A stretch of DNA of 64,000 bases from Rhodobacterales bacterium HKCCE2091 (GTDB lineage Bacteria > Pseudomonadota > Alphaproteobacteria > Rhodobacterales > Rhodobacteraceae): contig WVSL01000012.1 of the NCBI GenBank assembly GCA_015689685.1, positions 51,244 to 115,243 on the forward strand, read 5' to 3'. A program made the position numbers and the translations under genes. The notes below the pieces were generated by a model. That model was not told the origin of the DNA. It was given only the letters and a program-made list of their open reading frames with translations, and made no database searches. Shown here in pieces: positions 1 through 7,549 of this stretch. Numbering within the stretch: the stretch's first letter is position 1; every line of letters starts with the position of its first letter.

Positions 1-219
1 GAACAGCCGATCGAGGGCTGGATGACGCCGGGCTACGTCGCGCGGTCCTGGCATGTCGATACCGACGTGATCCGCGCCGCGCTGCCGCCCCCGCCGGACG
101 AAACCCTGCCCGGCCGCCTGACCTTCGCCCGGATCGCGGCCGAGAACGGCATCCCCCTGCCCGACCTGATCGCCGGGGTCGAGGCGGCGATCGCGGATGC
201 CCGCGCGGCGGCCCCATGA
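1..219 (+). CDS. Hypothetical protein, 3' part only (5' end lies outside the window)
   Basis: The frame is open from the first base and ends at the TGA that overlaps the DedA start (ATGA), so this is the C-terminal 72 residues of a longer gene. An in-frame ATG at 22 exists, but the coding pattern continues upstream of it. The readable part has a short WMTPGYVARSW stretch followed by a helical Ala/Leu-rich tail. I do not recognise a named family. The four-base overlap indicates translational coupling with the DedA-type membrane protein downstream, so a membrane-related role is possible, but that is only context. Confidence 0.6.
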   Translation, partial: EQPIEGWMTPGYVARSWHVDTDVIRAALPPPPDETLPGRLTFARIAAENGIPLPDLIAGVEAAIADARAAAP

Positions 220-851
220 CCGAGACGCTGCTGGCGCTGGTCCCGTCCTACGGCCTCGTCGTGCTTGCGGTGGCCACGTTCCTGTCCTGCCTCGCCCTGC
301 CGGTGCCGACCTCGCTCATCATGCTGTCGGCGGGCGGCTTCGCGGCCTCTGGCGACCTCGTGCTGTGGCAGGCGGCGCTCGCGGCCTTCGCGGGCGCGGT
401 GCTCGGCGACCAGGCCGGCTACCGGATCGGCGCCTGGGGCGGCGAGGCGCTGACGGCGCGTCTCCGCAGCCCCGCACGCGCCCGGCTCTACGACCGCGCC
501 GCGTCGGAACTCCGCCGCCGCGGCCCGCTGGCGGTGTTCCTGTCGCGCTGGCTCGTGTCCCCGCTCGGGCCCTACGTCAACTTCGCCGCCGGGGCCGCGG
601 GGCTGAGGCGTGCGCGCTTCACCTGGCCCGCCGTCGCCGGAGAGGCGGTCTGGGTCGCGATCTACATCGGTCTCGGCGCCGCCTTCACCGGCGATCTCGT
701 GGCGCTGGCGGGACTGCTCGGCAACGCCGGGGCGTTCCTCGCCGCGCTGATCGGGGCGGCGGTCCTGTTCCTCTGGCTGCGCGCGGCCCTGCGCGCCCGC
801 CGCCGCGCCGCCACCGCCGAGGACACTTGCAGCGCGCCGTTGCAGGGCTAG
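216..851 (+). CDS. DedA family (VTT-domain) membrane protein
   Basis: A 211-residue integral membrane protein of the DedA/SNARE-associated (VTT) superfamily, whose members act in lipid transport across membranes and in envelope homeostasis. The sequence shows a hydrophobic N-terminal segment (about residues 8-32), a Gly-rich re-entrant region with the GDQAGYRIG motif (about 65-75), the FLSRWLVSPLGP motif typical of the family (about 108-119), and two C-terminal membrane helices (about 140-195). The length matches the family. The start ATG overlaps the preceding stop (ATGA). The lipid substrate cannot be told from sequence. Confidence 0.85.
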   Translation: MTETLLALVPSYGLVVLAVATFLSCLALPVPTSLIMLSAGGFAASGDLVLWQAALAAFAGAVLGDQAGYRIGAWGGEALTARLRSPARARLYDRAASELRRRGPLAVFLSRWLVSPLGPYVNFAAGAAGLRRARFTWPAVAGEAVWVAIYIGLGAAFTGDLVALAGLLGNAGAFLAALIGAAVLFLWLRAALRARRRAATAEDTCSAPLQG

Positions 852-854
852 GAT
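827..854 (+). promoter_or_regulatory. Putative sigma-70-type promoter for osmC
   Basis: TTGCAG at 827-832 and TAGGAT at 849-854 are separated by 16 bp and lie 43 bp before the osmC start. The -10 element overlaps the DedA stop codon. The match is by eye and the spacing is slightly short. Confidence 0.35.
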
Positions 855-897
855 CCGGCGCGGCACCGACCCACACGCAAGCGAAGGGAGACACGTC

Positions 898-1329
898 ATG
901 GCCATCGAGAAATCCGGCTCCGCCACCTGGTCCGGCGACCTGAAGTCCGGCAAGGGCGCGCTGTCCGCCCAGAGCGGCACCCTGAAGGACGCCGCCTACA
1001 CCTTCGCCACGCGGTTCGAGGGCAAGGCGGGCACCAACCCCGAGGAACTGATCGGCGCGGCGCATGCAAGCTGCTTCGCGATGGCGTTCTCGAACATCCT
1101 GTCCGAGGCCGGCCACCTCCCCGACGAGGTCGCCGCGACCTCGACCGTGACGCTTGAGATGCTGGACGGCGGCCCCACGGTTACGAAGATCCACCTCGAC
1201 GTCACCGCGAAGGTGCCGGGGATCGACGACATCACGTTCCAGGCCAAGGCGGCGGAGGCGAAGGCCGGCTGCCCGATCTCGCGCCTGCTCGCGGCCGCCG
1301 AGATCACGATGGACGCGACCCTGTCCTGA
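898..1329 (+). CDS. osmC: OsmC family peroxiredoxin-like protein
   Basis: A 143-residue protein of the OsmC/Ohr superfamily; OsmC enzymes reduce organic hydroperoxides with a pair of cysteines in the cytoplasm. The two expected cysteines are visible: Cys59 in the HASCFAMAFS motif and Cys125 in AGCPISRLL. The supporting glutamate is in PEELIGAAH (about residues 48-56). Length is normal for OsmC, and the HASC and CPIS motifs favour OsmC over Ohr. A purine-rich Shine-Dalgarno (AGGGAGA) precedes the ATG. It appears to be a stand-alone gene between DedA and an M48 protease. Confidence 0.92.
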   Translation: MAIEKSGSATWSGDLKSGKGALSAQSGTLKDAAYTFATRFEGKAGTNPEELIGAAHASCFAMAFSNILSEAGHLPDEVAATSTVTLEMLDGGPTVTKIHLDVTAKVPGIDDITFQAKAAEAKAGCPISRLLAAAEITMDATLS

Positions 1330-1366
1330 ACTTGCCCGGCAGCGGCCGCGGCCCCATATCGGCACC

Positions 1367-2047
1367 ATGCTGAAACTCGCGCCGATCCTTCTCGCGCTGC
1401 TCTACGGGGTCGCGGCCTATCACTTCTCGGCCTGGCGCACGAAGCGCGAGCTCGACGCCCGCTCGGCGGAGCTCGCCGATCCCCGATTGCGCGTCCTGAC
1501 CGCCAAACTGGCCGAGGCGCTCGACGTCGACCGGATCACGGTCAACCTCTACGAGGTCGCGCCCGTGAACGGCCTCGCCGCGCCCGACGGGCGCATCTTC
1601 CTCACGCGCGGCTTCTACGACAAGTACCGCGCGGGCGAGGTCACGGCGGAGGAACTGACCTCGGTCATCGCGCACGAACTCGGCCATGTCGCGCTCGGCC
1701 ATTCGCGGCGGCGGATGATCGACTTCTCCGGCCAGAACGCGCTCCGCGTGGGCCTGGCCGCGGTGCTCTCGCGCTTCATTCCCGGCTTCGGCGTGCTGCT
1801 GGCGGGGCTCCTGACCTCGCTGCTCGCCGCGCGGCTGTCGCGGCAGGACGAGTACGAGGCCGACGCCTATGCCGCGGCGCTTCTGAACAAGGCCGGGATC
1901 GGGACCGCGCCGCAGATCTCGCTGTTCCGCAAGCTCGGCGCGCTGACGGGCTCCCGCGCCCCCGCGCCCGCCTGGCTTCTGAGCCACCCGGCCACAGACG
2001 ACCGCATCCGCGCGATCGAGGCGATGGACGCGCGGTGGCGCAGCTAG
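1367..2047 (+). CDS. M48 family zinc metalloprotease
   Basis: A 226-residue peptidase of the M48 (Ste24/HtpX/BepA-like) group. It has an N-terminal hydrophobic segment (residues 4-20) that should anchor or export it, then the zinc motif HELGH at 103-107 followed by GHSRRR. The third ligand is probably in DEYEADAYA (about residue 165). A hydrophobic hairpin (about 120-155) lies between them. The frame is open far upstream, but that part is a shadow of osmC; ATG 1367, which begins with a signal-anchor, is the sensible start. The likely role is envelope protein quality control. Confidence 0.85.
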   Translation: MLKLAPILLALLYGVAAYHFSAWRTKRELDARSAELADPRLRVLTAKLAEALDVDRITVNLYEVAPVNGLAAPDGRIFLTRGFYDKYRAGEVTAEELTSVIAHELGHVALGHSRRRMIDFSGQNALRVGLAAVLSRFIPGFGVLLAGLLTSLLAARLSRQDEYEADAYAAALLNKAGIGTAPQISLFRKLGALTGSRAPAPAWLLSHPATDDRIRAIEAMDARWRS

Positions 2048-2111
2048 GGTACGGTTTGCCCTGCACACGCATCGGCGGGCCGCGCGGAATCAAGGCCGCA
2101 GGCCGCCGCGC

Positions 2112-2140
2112 ATCGCCGGGCCGCCCCCCGGCCCGGCGAT
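2112..2140. repeat. Perfect 11-bp inverted repeat (hairpin) between convergent genes
   Basis: The arms at 2112-2122 (ATCGCCGGGCC) and 2130-2140 (GGCCCGGCGAT) are exact reverse complements around a 7-base loop. The hairpin sits between the 3' ends of the M48 gene (+) and the PIN-domain gene (-). There is no T-tract on either side, so it could be a bidirectional stabilising or termination structure but not a classical intrinsic terminator. The rest of 2048-2258 shows nothing else. Confidence 0.6.
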
Positions 2141-2258
2141 ATGGTGACGCCGTGACACGGCTCCGAGCTTCTTCGGACATGGCGAGATGAAGCACTGATG
2201 CGGAACCGTTTCATCGCCGCGCCGCGGCCCGTCGATACGCGGCTCCGTGCCGGTCCCC

Positions 2259-2792
2259 CTACCCCAAAGCCTTCCCCAACCGCGGCAGCCGCGCCCGCTT
2301 CAGCAACGGCCGCATCCCGATCGCCTCGCCCGATAGCCGCTCCGCCTCCGCCAGGACCGCGTCGGCTACCGTCTCGACCGCCCTCGGCTCCGCCTGCCAC
2401 AGCGCGAGCAGGAACGCGTCGGGATGCACCGCCGAGATGCCGAGCGGCGAAAGCTCCCGCCGCGGGAAGTCCTTCAGGTTCAGCGTGACGATGGCCTCCG
2501 CCCCGCCCGCCCGCGCCGCCGCCAGAACGTGGATGTCCGCCGGGTCCGGCAACCACAGGTCCGCGGCCTCCCCCGGCTCGACCCCGGCGTGCGGGAACTC
2601 CGCCCGCAGCACTGCCGCCTCGCCCCGCGCGACCTCCGCCTGTCCCGGCCCGAGCTTCGCCGCCGCGCGCACCCATTCCTCCACGATCCGCTCCGACCAC
2701 ACCGGGCGGTAGAGACCCGCGCGGGCGCAACCCGCGAGGATCTCGCGTAGGACGGTCGGGAACAGGACGCAGGCGTCGAGACAGGCGATCAC
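2259..2792 (-). CDS. PIN-domain protein coupled to an RlmI-like methyltransferase
   Basis: A 177-residue protein with a PIN (PilT N-terminus) nuclease fold. It starts at GTG 2792, which overlaps the methyltransferase stop as GTGA. The first PIN acidic residue is in ACLDACVLFPT (residues 3-13); further acidic residues are in RIVEEWVR (about 37-44), LPDPADIHVLAAA (about 97-109) and TLNLKDFP (about 119-126). No antitoxin-like gene is adjacent, so toxin-antitoxin identity is unlikely. Coupling to an rRNA methyltransferase gene suggests an RNA-related role, but that is inference. It resembles the PIN-domain proteins seen beside this methyltransferase in Rhodobacter-type genomes. Confidence 0.75.
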   Translation of the reverse strand: MIACLDACVLFPTVLREILAGCARAGLYRPVWSERIVEEWVRAAAKLGPGQAEVARGEAAVLRAEFPHAGVEPGEAADLWLPDPADIHVLAAARAGGAEAIVTLNLKDFPRRELSPLGISAVHPDAFLLALWQAEPRAVETVADAVLAEAERLSGEAIGMRPLLKRARLPRLGKALG

Positions 2793-3991
2793 GGCAGCAG
2801 CCGGAAGCCGATCGCCTTGAGGTACCCGGTCTCGGTCAGGGCCGGGTGCTGCGGATGGTCGGGGCCCGCGAAACCGGTTTGGACGATCCGCGGCGCACGG
2901 CCCGCCCGCCCGATCCCGCGCAGGCAGGAATTGCGGAACCGGAACAGGTCGGCGGCGTGGGAACAGGAACACAGCACCAGCACGCCCCCCGGCGCGACCA
3001 GCTTGGCAGCCAGGTTCGCGACCCGTTCGTAGGCGCGAAGCCCCTGTTGCAGAACGGCTTTCGACGGCGCGAAGGCCGGCGGGTCCGCGACCACGAGGTC
3101 GAACTCCGTGCCCTCCGCGACCAGCGCCTCCATCGCCGAGAAGGCATCGGCCTCGCGGGTGTCGAACCGCTCCGCGCCGCCGGTCAGCGCCGCGCCCTCC
3201 CGCGCCAGCGCCAGCGCCGGGGCGGAACTGTCGACCGCGAGGACCGAGGCCGCGCCGTGGGCCAGCGCCGCCAGCCCGAAGCCGCCGACATGGCTGAACA
3301 GGTCGAGAACCCGCGCACCGCGCGCCAGCGTCGCCGCGAAGGCATGGTTCGGCCGCTGGTCATAGAACAGCCCGGTCTTCTGCCCGCCCATCACGTCGGC
3401 GAGGTAGACCGCGCCCGTCATCGGCACCTGCAACGGCGCCGACGGCGCGGCGCCGCGCAGGACGGCCATCTCGGCCGGCAGGCCCTCGGCCTCTCGCGCG
3501 CGGCTGGTGCCGTTCTTCACCACGGTCGCGCAGCCCGTCAGTTCCTGTAGAAGATCGGCGATGGTCTCCAGCCGTTCCTCCAGCCAGATCGCGTTCGGCT
3601 GCACGGCGAGCAGGTCGCCGAACCGGTCGACGATCAGCCCCGGCAGCCCGTCGCCCTCGGCATGGATCAACCGGTAATGCGGCGTCGCGTAGAGCTTCTC
3701 GCGCAGGTCGAGCGCGGCGGCGAGTTTCGCGCGCAGCCAGTCCGCGCCGATCTCCGCCGCCGGGTCGGGGTCGAGGATGCGGAAGGCGATCTTCGCCTCG
3801 ACCGTGGCCACGCCCACGCCCAGGGGCTCGCGCGCCGTGTCCTCCAGCCGCGCGATCGCGCCGGCCGGAACGCCCCGCGACCGCCGGTCGAGCACCAGTT
3901 CGTCGCCCCAGGCCCAGGGGTGGCCGTGGCGGATGCGGCGGGCATCGGCCTTGGGTTTCAGGCGCAGGACGGGAAGATCGGAAGCGGACAT
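2789..3991 (-). CDS. Class I rRNA cytosine methyltransferase, RlmI-like
   Basis: A 400-residue SAM-dependent methyltransferase of the RlmI/COG1092 family; E. coli RlmI makes m5C1962 in 23S rRNA. An N-terminal PUA-like RNA-binding domain covers about residues 8-75. The central EEHD-like region ends in the family hallmark GGQKTGLFYDQR (202-213). The Rossmann methyltransferase domain has SAM motif I at 229-240 (LDLFSHVGGFGL), a second motif at 251-256 and DPPAF at 303-307. A CSCSHA motif near residue 343 supplies the catalytic cysteine region. Length is normal. It heads a two-gene unit with the PIN-domain protein. Confidence 0.85.
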   Translation of the reverse strand: MSASDLPVLRLKPKADARRIRHGHPWAWGDELVLDRRSRGVPAGAIARLEDTAREPLGVGVATVEAKIAFRILDPDPAAEIGADWLRAKLAAALDLREKLYATPHYRLIHAEGDGLPGLIVDRFGDLLAVQPNAIWLEERLETIADLLQELTGCATVVKNGTSRAREAEGLPAEMAVLRGAAPSAPLQVPMTGAVYLADVMGGQKTGLFYDQRPNHAFAATLARGARVLDLFSHVGGFGLAALAHGAASVLAVDSSAPALALAREGAALTGGAERFDTREADAFSAMEALVAEGTEFDLVVADPPAFAPSKAVLQQGLRAYERVANLAAKLVAPGGVLVLCSCSHAADLFRFRNSCLRGIGRAGRAPRIVQTGFAGPDHPQHPALTETGYLKAIGFRLLP

Positions 3992-4041
3992 GGGCGCGCT
4001 TTACCCGCGCGCCCCGCCCCCCGCAAGCGCGGCGGCGCCGG

Positions 4042-4650
4042 TCAGGGCGCGGGCACCACCGGGACGATCCGGAATTCCGCCAGCGCCCATTGCTGCAGCC
4101 GGTCGCGGATCGCGTCGCGCTGGAAGTAGCCGCGCGCCTCCTCGGCGACCGCGTTGTCGCCGCCGGCGCCGGGGAAGGTCACGTCGACATGGCGCGGCCC
4201 GCGCAGGATCGCGCCGGTGGCGGCATCGCGCACCACGAGGTCGAACTCGATCTCGTGCTCGCCGCCGATGGTGTAGCGGGTGCGCTCGGTCAGGGCATGG
4301 AACCGGGTCACGGTCAGCTCGATCCGCACCGGCTGGCTGCCGGGCATCCGTGCCAGCACCGGCTGCAGCGCGTCGGTCATCAGCCGGTCGACCTGCTCGT
4401 GGCGGTTGCAGCACGGGTCCTCGCGCCAGACGATGTCGGCGCGCGGCTTGATCGAGTTCTCCTCGGACACAGTCAGGCTCGCGGGGACGACGACCTCGAG
4501 CGAGGCGAAACGCCAGTCCTGCGGCTGGTTCGCGCCGACGGCCGATTGCGCCAGCGGCACCGACCGGGCGCTCGCTTCGGGATTGGCCTGGCAGCCCGCG
4601 GTCAGCGCGAGCGCGGCGAGGCCGAGAATGGCGGCGGCACTTCGGAACAT
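4042..4650 (-). CDS. Putative lipoprotein (DUF6778-like)
   Basis: A 202-residue secreted protein with a lipoprotein signal: hydrophobic residues 5-17, then LTAGC with Cys20 as the lipidation site. Further cysteines form a CCN motif near residue 80. The rest is a mixed alpha/beta soluble domain. A Shine-Dalgarno (AGGAG) precedes the ATG. It resembles the Rhodobacterales-specific family I remember as DUF6778, but I cannot confirm the number. It stands alone, 185 bp downstream of the FAH-family gene; that gap is AT-richer than its surroundings and may hold its promoter. Function unknown. Confidence 0.7.
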   Translation of the reverse strand: MFRSAAAILGLAALALTAGCQANPEASARSVPLAQSAVGANQPQDWRFASLEVVVPASLTVSEENSIKPRADIVWREDPCCNRHEQVDRLMTDALQPVLARMPGSQPVRIELTVTRFHALTERTRYTIGGEHEIEFDLVVRDAATGAILRGPRHVDVTFPGAGGDNAVAEEARGYFQRDAIRDRLQQWALAEFRIVPVVPAP

Positions 4651-4834
4651 CGTGATTTCTCCTGCTCGTTACTTTTTGTGGGCAGGATACAATCCACGAT
4701 TGCGCAGGTCAGAAACTTCGCGACGCGGGCGACCATTTCGTGCCCGCGGCTTGCCGAAATGCGACATATCGGTGCCGGAGCGGCGCCAATCTTCGGTCTT
4801 TCGACATCATTGTTTCCATTTTACGAAGGTGCGG

Positions 4835-5659
4835 TCATTCCCCGATCACCTCGGCCTCCTGCGCGCCGAGCCCCCCGATCTCCAGCCGCAGCCGGTCGCC
4901 GGGCCGCAGGTAGCCCGGCGGGTCCATCCCCGCGCCGACGCCGGACGGCGTGCCGGTCGCGATCACGTCGCCGGGTTCGAGGGTGAAGAAATCGGACAGG
5001 TAGGACACGAGGTAGGCCGCGCCGAAGATCATGTCGGCGGTGGTGCCGTCCTGCCGCGGCTGGCCGTTCACCGAAAGCGTCACGCGCATCGCCTGCGGGT
5101 CGCCGGCCTCATCGGGGGTGACCAACCAGGGGCCCATCGGCGCGAAGCCGTCGCAGCTCTTGCCCTTGGTGTACTGCCCCGCCCGGTGCCACTGCCAGTC
5201 CCGCTCAGACAGGTCGTTCATCGCCATGTAGCCGGCGACGTGGCCGAGCGCGTCGGCCTCCGCGACGTGCTTGGCCGGGTGTCCGATGACGATGGCGAGC
5301 TCCGCCTCGTAGTCGGTGGAGACCGAGCCGCGCGGGATCGGGATCGGGTCGAACGGACCGGCCTGCGCGGACGAGGCCTTCATGAAGATCATCGGCTCCG
5401 GCGGCGGCTTGTTCCCGGTCTCGGCGGCGTGCTCGGCGTAGTTGCGGCCGATGCAGACAATCTTGCCGGGCCGCGGCACCGGCGCGCCGATCCGCGGCGT
5501 CCCCGGCACGACCGGGCCGTCGAGCGGCAGGTCGGCGAGGCGCGACAGGGTGTCCGGGGTGAAATCGGAAATGACATGGCCGAGATCGCGGATCCGTCCC
5601 TCCGAATCCAGCACCCCCGGCCGCTCCGCCCCCGCGGGCCCGTATCTGAGAAATCGCAT
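4835..5659 (-). CDS. Fumarylacetoacetate hydrolase (FAH) family protein
   Basis: A 274-residue enzyme of the FAH superfamily, which hydrolyses or decarboxylates C-C bonds of 2-oxo-acid-type substrates with Mg2+ or Mn2+. The short N-terminal domain (1-60) leads into the FAH catalytic domain with GRNYAEHAAE (71-80), the metal-binding carboxylates in YEAELAIVIG (117-126), a downstream Asp in MNDLSERDWQ (147-156) and KGKSCDGFAPMGPW (165-178). ATG 5659 has a strong Shine-Dalgarno (GGAGGTGCGG). The substrate (acylpyruvate, ureidoglycolate or sugar-derived 2,4-diketo acid) cannot be assigned, and no pathway neighbours are adjacent. Confidence 0.87.
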   Translation of the reverse strand: MRFLRYGPAGAERPGVLDSEGRIRDLGHVISDFTPDTLSRLADLPLDGPVVPGTPRIGAPVPRPGKIVCIGRNYAEHAAETGNKPPPEPMIFMKASSAQAGPFDPIPIPRGSVSTDYEAELAIVIGHPAKHVAEADALGHVAGYMAMNDLSERDWQWHRAGQYTKGKSCDGFAPMGPWLVTPDEAGDPQAMRVTLSVNGQPRQDGTTADMIFGAAYLVSYLSDFFTLEPGDVIATGTPSGVGAGMDPPGYLRPGDRLRLEIGGLGAQEAEVIGE

Positions 5660-6052
5660 CCGCACCTCCGGTTGTCCCGGCGGAGCCTGCGCTGGCGCGG
5701 GCCGGGATGCAATGGCGGAACCGGCGGGCGGAACGGGTGCACCGTGCGGGTTGTTGTCCGGGTCGATGTGGGGACGTCTGGCGGGGTGGTGGCAGGCGAC
5801 ACAGATGACGGTGCCCAACTAGCCTTGGGACGGGAAAGTACGGGAAGGCGCCGTCAAGAGACCCGATCCGCGCTCCATCAATCCGCCCGAACCACCGCCA
5901 ACCCGAACAGAGACCTCGACCCGGCCGCGAGCCGGTTCAATCCGAAGCCTCCCGAACTGACCAATCATCCTCCGGGCCGGACCCACTCAAACGCTTTCAC
6001 TACGGCTCGGCCCACGTACCTCCGCATCGCACCGACACGGTCACCCCCGCCG
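5660..6052. other. 393-bp gene-free stretch between the FAH-family and FliM-like genes
   Basis: Both flanking genes are on the minus strand. Frames on either strand here are shadows with no recognisable domain or plausible start. It should contain the FliM-like transcript end and the FAH promoter. I see no clear hairpin with a T-tract and no confident promoter. Confidence 0.5.
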
Positions 6053-7447
6053 TCACCCCGTCTTCGGAAGGTCCGGCAGACCGCTGCCGAGATCGGGGAG
6101 TCCGTCGCCAAGCTCCGGCAGGCCCTCTCCGCCAAGGGGCGGAAGACCGCCCCCGAGATCCGGCAATCCCTCTCCGCCGAGGGGCGGCAGACCGCCCCCG
6201 AGATCCGGCAGGCCATCGCCACCGAGGGGCGGCAGCCCGCCTCCGAGGTCCGGCAGGCCGTCCCCGCCCGGCAGTCCCTCCCCGAGCGGGGGAAGCCCGG
6301 CACCGGGATCGCCCCCGCCGTCCCCGCCGAGCGGCGGAAGGCCCGTGCCGGGATCGGGGAAATCGTCGGCGCCGTCGGTATCGCCCGGACCGGACCCGAA
6401 CGGCGCCGGGTCTAGGCCACCCGCGAAGCCGCCCGCACCGGCGGGCGCCTCGTCGCCGAGCGCGGGAAGGCCGCCGGTCGCGGCACCCGCGCGCGCGCCC
6501 TGTTTCCGGCCGGATGCGGCGGGGTCGGACAGGTGCGGCCCGTCGACCGCGCCGACCGACAGCCGCACCGCGCGCCGCCCGCCGGACTGTCCGAGCCGCC
6601 CGCGCATCACGTTGCGGCCATTGCCGTCCTCCAGCCGGGCGCCGTCCAGCGCGTCGACGCTGAACGGGATCATGTCCCCCGCCTGCAGCCGTAGAAACCG
6701 GTGCATCCCGATCTCGGTGCGGAACAGGATGGTGCGGAACGGCACCCGGGCCTGGGCGACGGTCTGGCGGAAGGCGCGCTGCCACTCGCTCTGGCCGGTG
6801 CGGGCAGGATCGGCGGCCGCCTCCGACGCGGGCGCGGGACGGCCCGGCAGCGCGAGCAGGATCTGCGCGAGCCGCGTGCCCCCGGCGAGGTTCACGTTGG
6901 CGCGGAACATGTGGAACCCGTGTTCCGGCAGCAGCAGCGGCAACTGCCGCCGGTCGGTCAGCAGCGTGCCGAAGGACAGCCGCGGCAGCAGCACGGCGGC
7001 ACCCAGTTCCTCCATCTCGTTGTCGAAGGCGGACAGGACGAGGTCGATGAAGTCCCGCGACAGCGCGCCGTCGATCCGGGTCGCGGTCCGGATCTGCCCC
7101 TCGACGCTGTCGACCTGGCCGGTGGTCTGCACCTCGATCAGCGCGTCGAGCAGCCCCTGGTGCAGATGCATCAGCCCGCGCACGCGATCCTCGCCCTCCA
7201 GCACCACCGTCAGCCCGCCCTCGGGCAGCGCCGCCGTCACCTCCGCGAGGGTCTGGTCCCAGAGCACGGCTTCGTCGCGCGGCTCGGCCTCCAGCGGTTC
7301 GTAGGCCATCCCGGCACGCTTGACCGCGCGCACCAGTGCCGTCGCCGGCCGCGGCCCGTGATCCACCTTGGCGGCGGATCGCGGGCCACGGGACCGCGCG
7401 AGGTCGCATTTCCTCGCCAGAACGGATTTGGATTCGGGCTCAGCCAT
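6053..7447 (-). CDS. FliM/FliN-family protein with Gly-Leu-Pro repeat tail
   Basis: A 464-residue protein with three parts. Residues 30-230 resemble the middle domain of flagellar switch protein FliM, including a DLVLSAFDNEMEELG helix. Residues 232-300 match the FliM/FliN C-terminal (SPOA) surface-of-antigens domain, with FRTEIGMHRFLRLQAGDMIP. Residues 310-464 are a low-complexity Gly/Leu/Pro/Asp tail with four tandem 15-residue units. Known FliM binds MotA/FliG and CheY-P; whether this one does is unknown. No other flagellar gene is in the window and such a tail is not a normal FliM feature, so it may be a divergent switch protein or a repurposed SPOA protein. Confidence 0.72.
   Translation of the reverse strand: MAEPESKSVLARKCDLARSRGPRSAAKVDHGPRPATALVRAVKRAGMAYEPLEAEPRDEAVLWDQTLAEVTAALPEGGLTVVLEGEDRVRGLMHLHQGLLDALIEVQTTGQVDSVEGQIRTATRIDGALSRDFIDLVLSAFDNEMEELGAAVLLPRLSFGTLLTDRRQLPLLLPEHGFHMFRANVNLAGGTRLAQILLALPGRPAPASEAAADPARTGQSEWQRAFRQTVAQARVPFRTILFRTEIGMHRFLRLQAGDMIPFSVDALDGARLEDGNGRNVMRGRLGQSGGRRAVRLSVGAVDGPHLSDPAASGRKQGARAGAATGGLPALGDEAPAGAGGFAGGLDPAPFGSGPGDTDGADDFPDPGTGLPPLGGDGGGDPGAGLPPLGEGLPGGDGLPDLGGGLPPLGGDGLPDLGGGLPPLGGEGLPDLGGGLPPLGGEGLPELGDGLPDLGSGLPDLPKTG
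6086..6265 (-). repeat. Four tandem 45-bp coding repeats (15 residues each)
   Basis: Within the FliM-like gene, the unit GDGLPDLGGGLPPLG is present three times almost exactly and a fourth time in degenerate form. On the + strand the AGGGGC landmark recurs at about 6135, 6180 and 6225, confirming the 45-bp period. Flanking sequence carries shorter GLPPLG fragments. Such arrays often vary in copy number between strains. Confidence 0.85.
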
Positions 7448-7549
7448 GCCTTTCCTCGCCGACGCGTCGGGACCAGTCTTGCCATGCCCAAGGTTAACAG
7501 CCGCTTTCCCGAACCGCCGCGACGCCGCGGCGCGGGCGGGAAAATCGTC

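Noticed and set aside
2259..2792. Toxin of a toxin-antitoxin system (PIN domain)
   Set aside because: No small antitoxin-like gene precedes or overlaps it; its partner by overlap is an rRNA methyltransferase, and the PIN subtype is longer than typical VapC.
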